DNA of 64,000 nt from Chryseobacterium turcicum (GTDB lineage: Bacteria > Bacteroidota > Bacteroidia > Flavobacteriales > Weeksellaceae): contig NZ_JAJNAY010000002.1 in NCBI RefSeq assembly GCF_021010565.1, positions 930,001 to 994,000 on the forward strand, read 5' to 3'. Shown piece after piece: positions 8,074 through 16,619 of this stretch. A model generated the notes under the pieces. The model saw only the letters and a list, made by a program, of their open reading frames with translations. It was not told where the DNA came from and searched no databases. Numbering within the stretch: position 1 is the first letter of the stretch; each line of letters starts with the position of its first letter. A program made the translations under genes and the position numbers.

Positions 8074-8088
8074 TGCAATGCTATTGCA
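8074..8088. promoter_or_regulatory. Candidate Fur-family operator at the ATPase promoter
   Basis: TGCAAT and ATTGCA form a perfect 6-bp inverted repeat around a 3-base centre. It covers the stop codon of the Fur-family gene and lies in the -33 region of the ATPase promoter. Its form resembles dyads bound by Fur-family repressors, but no second copy was found in front of the regulator gene. Confidence 0.4.
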
Positions 8089-8500
8089 AACTTTGGAGAC
8101 AGTTTTCGCAAATACCTTTGGCAAAAAGCCGTATTTCATCAATCCTGAAATTGGTTTTCATGCTTTCGGGAAAAGAAATATCTTCTTTGCAGGTCGTTTG
8201 CTTACAGATTTTACAATAGAAATGGAGATGCCAATCTTTATGTGTTTTTTCGTCACAATCGTCATGGCAAAGTTTATATTTTGTCGTTGTATTTTCCTGA
8301 ATGCTGTGAACGATACCTTTTTCTTCAAAAGTTTTTAAAGTTCTGTAAATTGTTGTGCGATCCGCATTTTCAAAATAATTTTCGATTTCAGATAAAGACA
8401 AAGCGGTCTCTTGGGTACTTAAAAAATCATACACCAAAATCCTCATACTTGTAGGTTTGGTATTTTTGTCGATGAGTTTATTTTCGATTTCCTGCTTCAT
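8081..8500 (-). CDS. Fur-family metal-responsive transcriptional regulator
   Basis: 139 aa. An N-terminal winged helix, with the recognition helix around ADRTTIYRTLKTFEEKG (46-62), is followed by a dimerisation domain with the metal motif HLHFYC. Two CxxC pairs, Cys96/Cys99 and Cys131/Cys134, form the usual structural zinc site. Extra Cys at 78, 82 and 104 are compatible with a Zur-like sensor. It sits immediately upstream of the Zn/Cd ATPase, 44 bp apart on the same strand, so it may regulate that gene or be read through into it. Whether it senses Zn, Fe or peroxide cannot be decided from sequence alone; Zur-like is my preference from the neighbour. Confidence 0.88.
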   Translation of the reverse strand: MKQEIENKLIDKNTKPTSMRILVYDFLSTQETALSLSEIENYFENADRTTIYRTLKTFEEKGIVHSIQENTTTKYKLCHDDCDEKTHKDWHLHFYCKICKQTTCKEDISFPESMKTNFRIDEIRLFAKGICENCLQSLQ

Positions 8501-8787
8501 AATAATTGAGCTTTCATTGGTGAGAGTCTTTCAAAGTTAGCCTTTTAGAATATATTTTAACCTGTTGTGCATTTAAATTTTGTATTTCATAAATAAGTGT
8601 TAACCCCTTTGTTTAAATTAAAAATACAGAAAATTATGTGAAAAATATTTGTTGGGCATTGTGATCATTTTTTAATCGCAATGATAAACAAAGAAAAATA
8701 CCAAAAAGCTTTATCATTTTAAGATAAACAAAGGCACTTCGTTTTAGCAAGGAAATACAAGCAATTAATTTTCAATATTTTAAATTT
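8501..8787. other. Gene-free stretch between the Fur-family gene and SusD
   Basis: This AT-rich gap, 338 bp in all up to 8838, contains no credible gene. A TAACTTTG sequence on the minus strand at 8532-8539 is a possible -7 box for the Fur-family gene, without a good TTG partner. The far end carries the SusD terminator listed separately. Confidence 0.5.
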
Positions 8788-8822
8788 AAAAAAAGAGCCT
8801 TTGCATTTCTACAAAGACTCTT
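8788..8822 (-). terminator. Rho-independent terminator of the first SusC/SusD operon
   Basis: AAGAGCCTTTG (8793-8803) and CAAAGACTCTT (8812-8822) pair over 11 positions with one mismatch. On the minus strand the stem is followed by seven T. It lies 17 bases after the SusD stop. Confidence 0.85.
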
Positions 8823-8838
8823 AAAAATAAAATCAAAA

Positions 8839-10332
8839 CTATAAATTTGGATTGTTCTCAATTTCTTTCTGCGGAATTGAAAACAAATAATATCTGCTGT
8901 TGGGTGTAAAAGCCGACTGATCAGGAAAAGCAAATATAGAATGACCTCTTCCATTCACCGTTTTCACCGTACCACTTGGAGTGGTAACCTGTACCTGAAT
9001 CGGTTGTCCGCTTGTGTTTACATAGGCTTTTCTTTCTACCTTTCCTTGGGTTCTGATAATATCTGCCAAAGAAAACCCTTCTCCAAAGAGTTCTTTTCTT
9101 CTTTCAATCAAAACTTCTTTAATGACATCATTTTGTGCTAGAGAACCAGTATAAACATTCGCATTTCTGATTGTTTTTAATTGATTTAAAACTGCGATGG
9201 CATTCGTAACATTTCCGTTTCTTGCTTCAGCTTCAGCTTCAATTAAATACATTTCAGCAGCTCTCATGAAAACGATATCGGCAATTAAATTAGCTTTAAA
9301 TTTAAATTTAGCATATCTCAGAAGCCCTTCTCTTCCAGGCAAGCCATCCCAAGAAAATAAAGAATATCGAATATCATTGGTATCAAACAAATCTTTAAAA
9401 TAAGGATCAGCCATAAAACTGTAATAATAACTTCCCGAAGATGAAACATCTAAAAAGTGAAATGCATAGCTTTCACCAGACTGCTCCTGAGTTTGTGCAT
9501 GCCCCCAAATCCATTCGCCGTTGGTAATATCATTGAAGCCTTCTTTATATTTCTCGGCATTCATCAGAGGAAATCCTGTCTTGGCAATTTGTGCAGAAGC
9601 AATCGCTTTTGTCCATTCTCCTGTATTCAGATAAACTCTTGCCAAAAGTCCGTTAACTACAGAACGGTCTATTTTATCTTTATTGTTTCTTGTGTAATTT
9701 TGAAGTAATTGGTTGGCATCGGTTAAATCACTTTTAATTAAGGTATAGATTTCTTCAAGACTTGCTTTTTTCTTTCCTACAGAATTGGTGGTGGCTGGCT
9801 CTGTATAAATTGGAGCCGTTAATGCATTTTTATCTTTTATATAACTGAACTGATAAAAACTCGCAAGATTCCAATAACAAAAAGCACGTAATGCTTTTGC
9901 CTGACCTTTCACCTGATTTTTCTTTTCCTGAGTACCTTCTGCGGCATCAATTCTGGCAATTACATTATTCATGTTATTGATAACAGAATATAGAGAAGTC
10001 CAGATATAAAGCGATCTTCCGCCGGTATTATTCACCAAATCGGTGAATGCATAGGCAGATGGAAAACCATATTTATTGGTTAAAACCGCAACATCACTTC
10101 CCATTGCATCACTGGTTCTTAAAACCGTTGAATACCCTATATTAGCATAGGTTGTTCCATCGTCATTAAATTTTGCCCAAGTTCCGTTGATTACTGTTTC
10201 TGCACTTTCAGCAGTTTTGAAAATTTCAGCTTCGTCTGCCTGATTGGTAGGAGCTGTTTCTAAATCGTTCTCACAACTTGCCAGAGAAATCGAAGCAATT
10301 AAAGCAAAAGATATGTATATTAATTTTTTCAT
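8839..10332 (-). CDS. SusD/RagB-family nutrient-binding lipoprotein (pair 1)
   Basis: 497 aa. A signal peptide with lipobox SLASC (about Cys19) is followed by an alpha-helical TPR-like fold; the N-terminal domain is rich in Ala and aromatic residues (QAKALRAFCYWNLASFYQF) as in RagB/SusD proteins. The C-terminal half contains the typical RRKELFGEG and a final YYLFSIPQKEIENNP segment. SusD proteins cap the SusC barrel at the cell surface and bind the substrate before TonB-driven uptake. It lies 103 bp after the SusC partner on the same strand and ends at a strong terminator. No glycoside hydrolase or peptidase gene sits beside the pair. The SAM riboswitch in the operon leader suggests a substrate linked to methionine or sulfur metabolism. 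Confidence 0.95.
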   Translation of the reverse strand: MKKLIYISFALIASISLASCENDLETAPTNQADEAEIFKTAESAETVINGTWAKFNDDGTTYANIGYSTVLRTSDAMGSDVAVLTNKYGFPSAYAFTDLVNNTGGRSLYIWTSLYSVINNMNNVIARIDAAEGTQEKKNQVKGQAKALRAFCYWNLASFYQFSYIKDKNALTAPIYTEPATTNSVGKKKASLEEIYTLIKSDLTDANQLLQNYTRNNKDKIDRSVVNGLLARVYLNTGEWTKAIASAQIAKTGFPLMNAEKYKEGFNDITNGEWIWGHAQTQEQSGESYAFHFLDVSSSGSYYYSFMADPYFKDLFDTNDIRYSLFSWDGLPGREGLLRYAKFKFKANLIADIVFMRAAEMYLIEAEAEARNGNVTNAIAVLNQLKTIRNANVYTGSLAQNDVIKEVLIERRKELFGEGFSLADIIRTQGKVERKAYVNTSGQPIQVQVTTPSGTVKTVNGRGHSIFAFPDQSAFTPNSRYYLFSIPQKEIENNPNL

Positions 10333-10435
10333 ATGTAGATTTTATTTTTTTTAAAGGTCATATGGAATCGTCTCATCTTCATGTATGTTTCTGTTTCCAA
10401 ATCATAGCGATTTCATTTTTTAAATTTTAAATATG

Positions 10436-13354
10436 TTAAAGCGTAGCCTGCAAACCAAACGTTACTGTTCTCATTGCCGGATATCTGTAGTAAGTTGTTC
10501 CGTCTAACGTCTGCTCTGGATCCATTCCTTTATGCTTGTAGAATGTGAAAAGATTTTCTGCCTGAACATAGATTCTTAATCTTTTCAATCCAATTCTTTC
10601 AAAATAATCAGACGGAAGCGTGTATCCTAAGCTTACATTTTTAATTCTTGCATACGTTCCTGAATATAAAAATCTTGACGAAGAGGAAGTCCAGTTATTG
10701 GTTGTTGTACTTAAAGCAGGAACATCTGTACTGGTATTTTCAGGAGTCCATCGGTTTAACATTTCAGAGCTCCAAGCTCTTCCTGCCGCGCTACCGTTAT
10801 GCATTAACATCGTATAATCGTTATCGAGAATCTTTCCGCCCAAACTGAAAGTTAATAATCCTGAAAAATCAAAATCTTTGTATCTGATACTTGTTGTAAG
10901 ACCGCCCATTACTTTAGGCAAAGAAGAACCCTGTAAAGTTTTTGTAGCTTTTGCATACTCAGAAGTCATTCCTTCTATTGTATTTCCGTTTGCATCTGTT
11001 ATAATTGTTTTCCAAAGTGGATTTCCGTTGCTAGGGTCAACTCCCATCCATTCAGGAATAAAGAAATCATAAATAGAACCACCCACCTGTAGAAGTTTTG
11101 TTCCGCTCACAATAGAACCTTTCGGAAGTTTCGTGATTTCATTTTTTAAAGTACTCAGATTCACATCAACATTCCATTCGAAATCATCTGTTTTAACAGG
11201 AGTTGTCAATAGAGAAAATTCAAAACCTTTGTTTTTTAATTCGCCTATATTTGCTTGATATCCAATAAATCCAACGGACGGCGCCAAAGGCATATCAAAC
11301 AAAAGATCTTTACTTTGACGTTGGAAATATTCTACATTTCCTTTAATTCTGTTTTTCAGAATGGCAAATTCTAATCCTACATTTAAATTCAGATTGGTTT
11401 CCCATTTCAAATTGCGCGTTGGCAATCTATTTGCAACCGTCCCTGGCTCACCTAAATTGTTTAAAAAAACATACAAACTCTGGTAAGCATAATATGTGCT
11501 CAATTTATCATTTCCTTGACCACCATAACTTGCACGAAGCGTTAACTGATTGAAAATGTTTAAATCTTTAATAAAACTTTCGTTCGATGCCTTCCATGAT
11601 CCACCCACTGACCAGAAAGTTCCCCATCTGTTTTCGGGTGAAAATCTTGAAGAAGCATCTGCTCTTACCGATCCGGAAACGAAGTATTTATTTTTAAAAT
11701 CATACTCTGCTTTTCCTAAATAACTTAAAAGTCCTAATTTGTCGCTATTTCCGCTAAATCCACTCAACAAAGCTGCTGCATCTGGCTCATAATAATACGG
11801 AAGTGAAAACTGACTTCTGCTTCCTGATATCGTTTGAAACTCGTAATGATAAAATTCCTGCCCCGCTAAAATATTAAAGTGATGCTGATTAAATTTTTTA
11901 TCATAAGTCAGAATATTACTGGTCGTATAAGACAACGTTCTGGAATTTGTTTTTGTTACCGAACCACCAATTTCACTTCCCTGCCCGATTAAAGGATTTG
12001 AATAAAAATGACCGTTGTAATTAACCAAATCAACAGAAAAACTAGATTTAAACTTCAATTCCGGCAAGAAAGTAAAGTCTAAAAATCCTTTTCCGGAAAA
12101 ATTATCTTCCCTATTTTCATTTTTATCTAAAGGTAACGTCGCTGCTGCATTTTGATTCTGCAAAGCACTTGTAGGGCGGTATTTTCCGAAATCATAAATA
12201 TAATTTCCATTAGCATCTAATCGGTGACTTCCATCTGCATTTCGTTCATAATAAGGATAAAAAGAAGGGATTACTCTTGCCGCATTAATGATATTATCTG
12301 TTCTGGAATCTGATGAAGGTGGCGCTTCCTGAAGACTGTTGGTATAACTTAAATTAGCCCCAACATTTAACCATTTTTTGACTTCAGAATTTATTTTAAG
12401 TCTTGTACTGTATTTTGTAAAACCCGATCCAATAGCAATTCCTTTATCATCAAGATATCCTAGTGAGAAGTAATAATTGCTTTTTTCGTTTCCTCCGCTA
12501 AAATCTAAATCTACCTGACTTCTTGCAGCAACTCTCTGAAGAATATCTCTCCAGTCGTCGTTCCATAAAGCAGTAGCTCCAGAAACTAGTTTTCCATCTG
12601 TTCCAACTGGTTTTGCATAATTTGATCCATATGGATTAATCCCTAAACCATTACTCCCTGAAACCAAAGCATCACTCGCCATTTGTGCCGCTTGCTGCGA
12701 AGTGACCTGACTCGATTTGTAACCATTTCTCAAAGCTTCCCAGTACAACTGAAAATACTGGTCTGTATTTACCTGCTCGTAATCCTTAACCGCTCTGGTA
12801 GAAAAACCCTGACTGATATTGAAATTTACTTTAGCCTCACCCTTTTTTCCGGATTTTGTTGTAATAATAATTACTCCATTGGCTCCTCTTGAACCATAAA
12901 GTGAGCTCGCTGTAGCATCTTTCAAAACACTAATCGATTCAATATCATTGGGGCTTATCGAATTGATGTTTCCATCAAAAGGAATTCCGTCTACCACAAA
13001 CAAAGGATTACTAGAAGCACTTATCGAGCCTATCCCACGAATACGGATAGAAGCTGTAGAACCCGGCTGTCCCGAAGCACTTACCGCCTGAAGCCCCGGA
13101 ACCTGCCCTTCCAAAGCTTTGGTAATATTGGTAACCGGTCTGTTATTTATCTTCTCACTAGAAATAGTTGCTATAGAACCTGTATAGCTTGTTTTTTTTG
13201 CTTTTCCGTAAGCCACCACTACGACTTCGTCTATATCCTGTTCGCGCAGTGTATCTTTTTTTGTTTTCTGCCCATTAATGTTGACTATTCCTAAGAAGAA
13301 TACAGCAACAGATGGAATCCAAGCTTTAGAGTTAATTAAATTTTTGTTAATCAT
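10436..13354 (-). CDS. SusC/RagA-family TonB-dependent outer-membrane transporter (pair 1)
   Basis: 972 aa. After a signal peptide (about 1-28, ending NGQ) there is only a short linker with a TonB-box-like DIDEVVVVAYG (41-51). The plug domain follows, with the SusC signature GANGVIIITTKSG, and then the beta-barrel ending in FGLQATL. The roughly 90-residue carboxypeptidase-like N-terminal domain common in SusC proteins is missing; the second SusC in this window also lacks it. It imports a ligand across the outer membrane with energy from TonB-ExbBD. It is the first gene of the SusC/SusD operon and stands behind a SAM-I riboswitch, so expression is expected to fall when S-adenosylmethionine is plentiful. 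Confidence 0.95.
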   Translation of the reverse strand: MINKNLINSKAWIPSVAVFFLGIVNINGQKTKKDTLREQDIDEVVVVAYGKAKKTSYTGSIATISSEKINNRPVTNITKALEGQVPGLQAVSASGQPGSTASIRIRGIGSISASSNPLFVVDGIPFDGNINSISPNDIESISVLKDATASSLYGSRGANGVIIITTKSGKKGEAKVNFNISQGFSTRAVKDYEQVNTDQYFQLYWEALRNGYKSSQVTSQQAAQMASDALVSGSNGLGINPYGSNYAKPVGTDGKLVSGATALWNDDWRDILQRVAARSQVDLDFSGGNEKSNYYFSLGYLDDKGIAIGSGFTKYSTRLKINSEVKKWLNVGANLSYTNSLQEAPPSSDSRTDNIINAARVIPSFYPYYERNADGSHRLDANGNYIYDFGKYRPTSALQNQNAAATLPLDKNENREDNFSGKGFLDFTFLPELKFKSSFSVDLVNYNGHFYSNPLIGQGSEIGGSVTKTNSRTLSYTTSNILTYDKKFNQHHFNILAGQEFYHYEFQTISGSRSQFSLPYYYEPDAAALLSGFSGNSDKLGLLSYLGKAEYDFKNKYFVSGSVRADASSRFSPENRWGTFWSVGGSWKASNESFIKDLNIFNQLTLRASYGGQGNDKLSTYYAYQSLYVFLNNLGEPGTVANRLPTRNLKWETNLNLNVGLEFAILKNRIKGNVEYFQRQSKDLLFDMPLAPSVGFIGYQANIGELKNKGFEFSLLTTPVKTDDFEWNVDVNLSTLKNEITKLPKGSIVSGTKLLQVGGSIYDFFIPEWMGVDPSNGNPLWKTIITDANGNTIEGMTSEYAKATKTLQGSSLPKVMGGLTTSIRYKDFDFSGLLTFSLGGKILDNDYTMLMHNGSAAGRAWSSEMLNRWTPENTSTDVPALSTTTNNWTSSSSRFLYSGTYARIKNVSLGYTLPSDYFERIGLKRLRIYVQAENLFTFYKHKGMDPEQTLDGTTYYRYPAMRTVTFGLQATL

Positions 13355-13438
13355 AATTCATTTCATTTATCAATTTTAAAAAAATAACCCTTTATAGAAA
13401 AGACAACAAAGAGCATCGATAAACACGATGAACCAATT

Positions 13439-13534
13439 GCTTATTTTTCCTTTAAAGGCTGAATGTAACACCTTGCCAAAAGCAGGTTGTTAAGATTTCA
13501 CAGGGTCAGTTCCCTCCATCTTTCTTTATAAGCC
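13439..13534 (-). ncRNA. SAM-I (S-box) riboswitch in the SusC/SusD leader
   Basis: Read on the minus strand, the RNA contains GCUUAU at its 5' end, then AAAGA, a P2 stem AAGAU/AUCUU enclosing GGAGGGA...ACCCUGUGAAA, then AACAACC, a P3 stem closed by AGGU, a P4-like CCUUUAAAGG and a final AUAAGC that closes P1 with the first GCUUAU. The order and conserved cores (GGAGGG-CUGACCC-UGUGAAA, AACAACC, AGGUG) match the S-box consensus. The 3' end is 85 bases before the SusC start. The expression platform is not obvious: a CATCG/CGATG hairpin (13414-13430) and a run of seven T (13377-13383 region) follow, but no clean terminator stem joins them. Confidence 0.85.
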
Positions 13535-13550
13535 GATCGAAATACGTTTG

Positions 13551-13581
13551 CAAATCTAAAAACAATTAGTCCACAAAACAA
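13551..13581 (-). promoter_or_regulatory. Flavobacterial promoter of the SAM-riboswitch SusC/SusD operon
   Basis: On the minus strand TTG (13579-13581) and TAGATTTG (13551-13558) are separated by 20 bp, matching the TTG-N(about 19-20)-TAnnTTTG pattern of Bacteroidota housekeeping promoters. Transcription would start near 13544, about 10 bases before the P1 stem of the riboswitch. Confidence 0.65.
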
Positions 13582-13775
13582 GTAGACTTTAAGTTTTCAA
13601 TTTAAAATTTAATAAAATTTAACGTAATTAAATCTTAAAAACCACTAAAATAGATAGTTGAAAAAATTATGAAATCACCAAACATGAGAAATATCATTAA
13701 AAATAATGTAATCCTTAAAAAGGAATTAAAATAGAAAATATTCAGACTTATTAAAAAAGTTTTTAAATTTATAGT

Positions 13776-14183
13776 ATGAAAGTTTTAATTGTAAATGGCC
13801 CTAATCTTAATCTATTAGGCACAAGAGAACCCGAAATTTACGGAAGTGTTTCAATGGAAGATTATTTAGAAAAACTAAAATCTGAATTTACTTCTCACGA
13901 ATTGAATTATTACCAATCAAATATTGAAGGTGAGCTGATTAACAGACTTCAGGTAGATGATTTTGATGCAGTCGTTATTAATCCGGGAGCTTTTACTCAT
14001 TACTCTTATGCAATTGCAGACTGTTTAAAGAATATTCAAAAGCCAAAAATTGAAGTTCACATCAGCAATATTTACAAAAGAGAAGAATTCCGTCAGAAAT
14101 CTGTGACTGCGGCAAATACGGATGCCGTTTTGTCTGGTTTTGGAATGGAAGGATATCGATTAGCGATATTGAGTTTGAAGTAA
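13776..14183 (+). CDS. aroQ: 3-dehydroquinate dehydratase, type II
   Basis: 135 aa, the usual length or slightly short for type II dehydroquinases. The N-terminal NGPNLNLLG motif (7-15) with the active-site lid, the GELI stretch (QSNIEGELI), NPGAFTHYSYA (65-75) and the His in EVHISN are all present. The enzyme converts 3-dehydroquinate to 3-dehydroshikimate in the shikimate pathway. It is a single cytoplasmic gene transcribed away from the SusC/SusD operon. It is followed by an untranslated stretch holding a long palindrome. Confidence 0.96.
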   Translation: MKVLIVNGPNLNLLGTREPEIYGSVSMEDYLEKLKSEFTSHELNYYQSNIEGELINRLQVDDFDAVVINPGAFTHYSYAIADCLKNIQKPKIEVHISNIYKREEFRQKSVTAANTDAVLSGFGMEGYRLAILSLK

Positions 14184-14279
14184 TTTGCTTTTGTTTGCCA
14201 CAAATGATACTCTTACTATTAAATTAAATTCGATTGCTTTTTAAAACTTTGTCAAGGTTTTCAAATCAATGTTTTGGAA

Positions 14280-14312
14280 AACCGTGTCAAGGTTTAGAAC
14301 CTTGACACGGTT
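14280..14312. repeat. Perfect 15-bp palindromic intergenic element
   Basis: AACCGTGTCAAGGTT (14280-14294) and its exact reverse complement (14298-14312) flank the three bases TAG. A partial copy with GTCAAGGTTTT occurs just upstream at 14251-14261, so the element looks like a dispersed repeat and not a gene-specific operator. There is no T-run after the stem. Confidence 0.8.
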
Positions 14313-14350
14313 GATTGCCAAAACTTCAACAATAATTACAAAACATCAGA

Positions 14351-14824
14351 TTGAAAAAAAACATCTTCAAGTATATTTTTATTGTAGTGCTTATTCTTGG
14401 AATTATCACACCCTACATTGACTACTTTGTTGTAGTGCAAATGTTCTTCTTACTAATTCCTTTCATAGGTATATTAGCATATTCTTTAATACTTTTTATT
14501 TTTAATTCTATTAAATATAAAAAGAGAGTGTTTAAACTTACATCAACAAAAATCATTATTTTGCTACCTCTTTTTTTGTTTACTCAAATAATTTCTATGT
14601 TTATCGTTGATAAGGTTCAGAGATTCAGGTCAGAACAAATCATCTTTACTCTCAAAAACAATAGTAAAATTCACCCTAAGGAAATGCCAACAACTTATGG
14701 AATAAAATATAATAAATTTACATATTCGAACAATTTTAATATTGAATATAAAAGAGGTTTTTTTGTTAGAGAAATTTATAATAGTGAAAGTAAAACTTGG
14801 AAAAGTTATGGTTGGCGAGATTAA
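14351..14824 (+). CDS. Hypothetical three-helix membrane protein
   Basis: 157 aa, not recognised. Three hydrophobic segments (about 5-27, 31-52 and 67-86) are followed by a polar C-terminal part of about 70 residues rich in Asn, Lys and Tyr, probably outside the membrane. Translation would begin at a TTG; the next in-frame Met is at residue 31 inside the second helix, so TTG is the better choice. The gene stands alone between aroQ and the convergent pckA. Its codon use is more AT-rich than that of the neighbours, as often seen in recently gained or fast-evolving genes. Confidence 0.6.
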   Translation: MKKNIFKYIFIVVLILGIITPYIDYFVVVQMFFLLIPFIGILAYSLILFIFNSIKYKKRVFKLTSTKIIILLPLFLFTQIISMFIVDKVQRFRSEQIIFTLKNNSKIHPKEMPTTYGIKYNKFTYSNNFNIEYKRGFFVREIYNSESKTWKSYGWRD

Positions 14825-14835
14825 TTTCACCCAAT

Positions 14836-14865
14836 AAAAAAGCCTCATCAAATTGATGAGGCTTT
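14836..14865 (-). terminator. Shared terminator between pckA and the orphan membrane gene
   Basis: AGCCTCATCAA (14841-14851) pairs perfectly with TTGATGAGGCT (14853-14863). On the minus strand the stem is followed by six T, so it mainly ends the pckA message. It probably also serves the convergent plus-strand gene, where the T-run is shorter. Confidence 0.88.
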
Positions 14866-14876
14866 CTTCACTATTT

Positions 14877-16493
14877 CTAAATGGTCTGTTCCTGCAATTG
14901 AGGACCAGAAGCAATCAGCTTTTTACCTTCGTCAGTATTGCAATACTGCTCAAAGTTTTTGATATATTTTGCAGCAAGATCTTTTGCTTTTTCTTCCCAT
15001 TCTGCAACATCACTGTATGTATCTCTAGGATCTAAAATTCCTTCAGAAACATTTGGCAATGAAGTTGGAATTTCTAAATTCATTACAGGGATAGTCATTT
15101 TATCAGCTTTCTCAATTGATCCATCGATGATAGCATCAATAATCGCTCTTGTATCTTTTAATGAAATTCTTTTTCCGGTACCGTTCCATCCAGTGTTTAC
15201 CAAATAAGCTTTAGCACCGTGTTCTTTCATTTTCCCAATTAATGTTTTAGAATACATTGTAGGATGTAATGTTAAGAATGCTTCACCAAATGCTGGAGAA
15301 AATGATGGTTGTGGCTCAGTAATTCCTCTTTCAGTACCTGCTAATTTTGAAGTATACCCACAAAGGAAGTGATATTGAGCTTGGTTTTCATCTAAAATAG
15401 AAACTGGAGGCAATACCCCAAAAGCATCAGCAGAAAGATAAACAATCTTGCTTGCATGACCTGCCTTAGATGGTAAAACGATTTTGTTAATATGGTAAAT
15501 AGGATATGAAACTCTCGTGTTTTCAGTGATAGATCCGTCAGTATAATCAGCAACACCGTCGTGTACCACAACGTTTTCAAGAAGTGCATCTCTTTTTATC
15601 GCTCTGAAAATATCCGGTTCTTTTTCTGCTGACAAGTCAATTACTTTAGCATAACAACCGCCTTCGTAATTGAAAACTCCGTTGTTATCCCAACCGTGCT
15701 CGTCATCACCAATTAAATATCTTTTAGGATCTGCAGATAAAGTCGTTTTTCCTGTTCCCGAAAGTCCGAAGAATAACGCTACATCTCCTTCTTCTCCTAC
15801 GTTTGCAGAACAATGCATTGATGCCATTCCTTTTAGTGGAAGGTAATAATTCATCATCGCAAACATTCCTTTTTTCATTTCACCTCCGTACCAAGTACCT
15901 CCAATAATCTGAAGTTTCTCAGTAAGGTTAAACATTACAAAGTTTTCAGAATTTAATTCCTGCGCTTCCCAGTTAGGGTTTGTTGTTTTTGATCCGTTAA
16001 TTACTGTGAAATCTGGCTCTCCGAAAGTTTCTAATTCAAAATGAGAAGGACGGATGAACATATTCGTAACGAAATGCGCCTGCCAAGCAACTTCAACGAT
16101 AAATCTTACTTTAAGTCTTGTGTCTGTGTTCGTACCACAAAAAGTATCTACTACATAAATCTTTTTTGCGTCAGAAAGCTGAGTTAGTACCAAATCTTTA
16201 CATGATTCGAAAACTTCAGGTGTTGTAGGTAAATTTACTTTACCGTCCCAGAAAATAGTATCTTTTGTAACATCATCCTGAACAATATACCTGTCTTTAG
16301 GCGAACGGCCCGTGAAAATACCGGTTTTTACAGATACTGCACCAGATTCTGTAAGTTCAGCTTTTTCAAAACCTTGATTTTCAGGTGAAATTTCCGCTTG
16401 ATATAACTCTTCGTATGAAGGATTATAAATTAATTCGTAATCTCCTTTAATCCCTAATTTTTGTAAATCTTGGACGATTTTAGCGTTTTTCAT
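14877..16493 (-). CDS. pckA: Phosphoenolpyruvate carboxykinase (ATP)
   Basis: 538 aa, the family length. The kinase-1a P-loop GLSGTGKT (243-250), the substrate segment FTGRSPKDR (60-68), the metal-binding region [10 protein letters not shown] (260-269) and RVSYPIY are all visible. It converts oxaloacetate plus ATP to phosphoenolpyruvate and CO2, the first step of gluconeogenesis. The P-loop form shows the ATP-dependent, not the GTP-dependent, enzyme. It is monocistronic between the bidirectional terminator and a 126-bp leader. The leader holds the palindrome TTAACAAATTGTTAA, a possible operator. Confidence 0.98.
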   Translation of the reverse strand: MKNAKIVQDLQKLGIKGDYELIYNPSYEELYQAEISPENQGFEKAELTESGAVSVKTGIFTGRSPKDRYIVQDDVTKDTIFWDGKVNLPTTPEVFESCKDLVLTQLSDAKKIYVVDTFCGTNTDTRLKVRFIVEVAWQAHFVTNMFIRPSHFELETFGEPDFTVINGSKTTNPNWEAQELNSENFVMFNLTEKLQIIGGTWYGGEMKKGMFAMMNYYLPLKGMASMHCSANVGEEGDVALFFGLSGTGKTTLSADPKRYLIGDDEHGWDNNGVFNYEGGCYAKVIDLSAEKEPDIFRAIKRDALLENVVVHDGVADYTDGSITENTRVSYPIYHINKIVLPSKAGHASKIVYLSADAFGVLPPVSILDENQAQYHFLCGYTSKLAGTERGITEPQPSFSPAFGEAFLTLHPTMYSKTLIGKMKEHGAKAYLVNTGWNGTGKRISLKDTRAIIDAIIDGSIEKADKMTIPVMNLEIPTSLPNVSEGILDPRDTYSDVAEWEEKAKDLAAKYIKNFEQYCNTDEGKKLIASGPQLQEQTI

Positions 16494-16539
16494 TTTACTT
16501 ATATTTTCTTTTTCTTTTGTTTGTTTAACTTGATGAATA

Positions 16540-16554
16540 TTAACAAATTGTTAA
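16540..16554. promoter_or_regulatory. Palindrome upstream of pckA
   Basis: TTAACAA and TTGTTAA form a perfect 7-bp dyad around one base, 47 bases before the pckA ATG. It might be an operator for a gluconeogenesis regulator. AT-rich dyads of this size also arise by chance. Confidence 0.3.
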
Positions 16555-16619
16555 ACGTGGATAAATATAAACATATAAGCGAAAATGACAAATAAAAAAT
16601 AACAGCTATAAACTACTGA

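Noticed and set aside
8037..8111. 25-residue N-terminal extension of the P-type ATPase
   Set aside because: It runs into the Fur-family gene and the operator region; the ATG at 8036 gives the expected metal-binding start.
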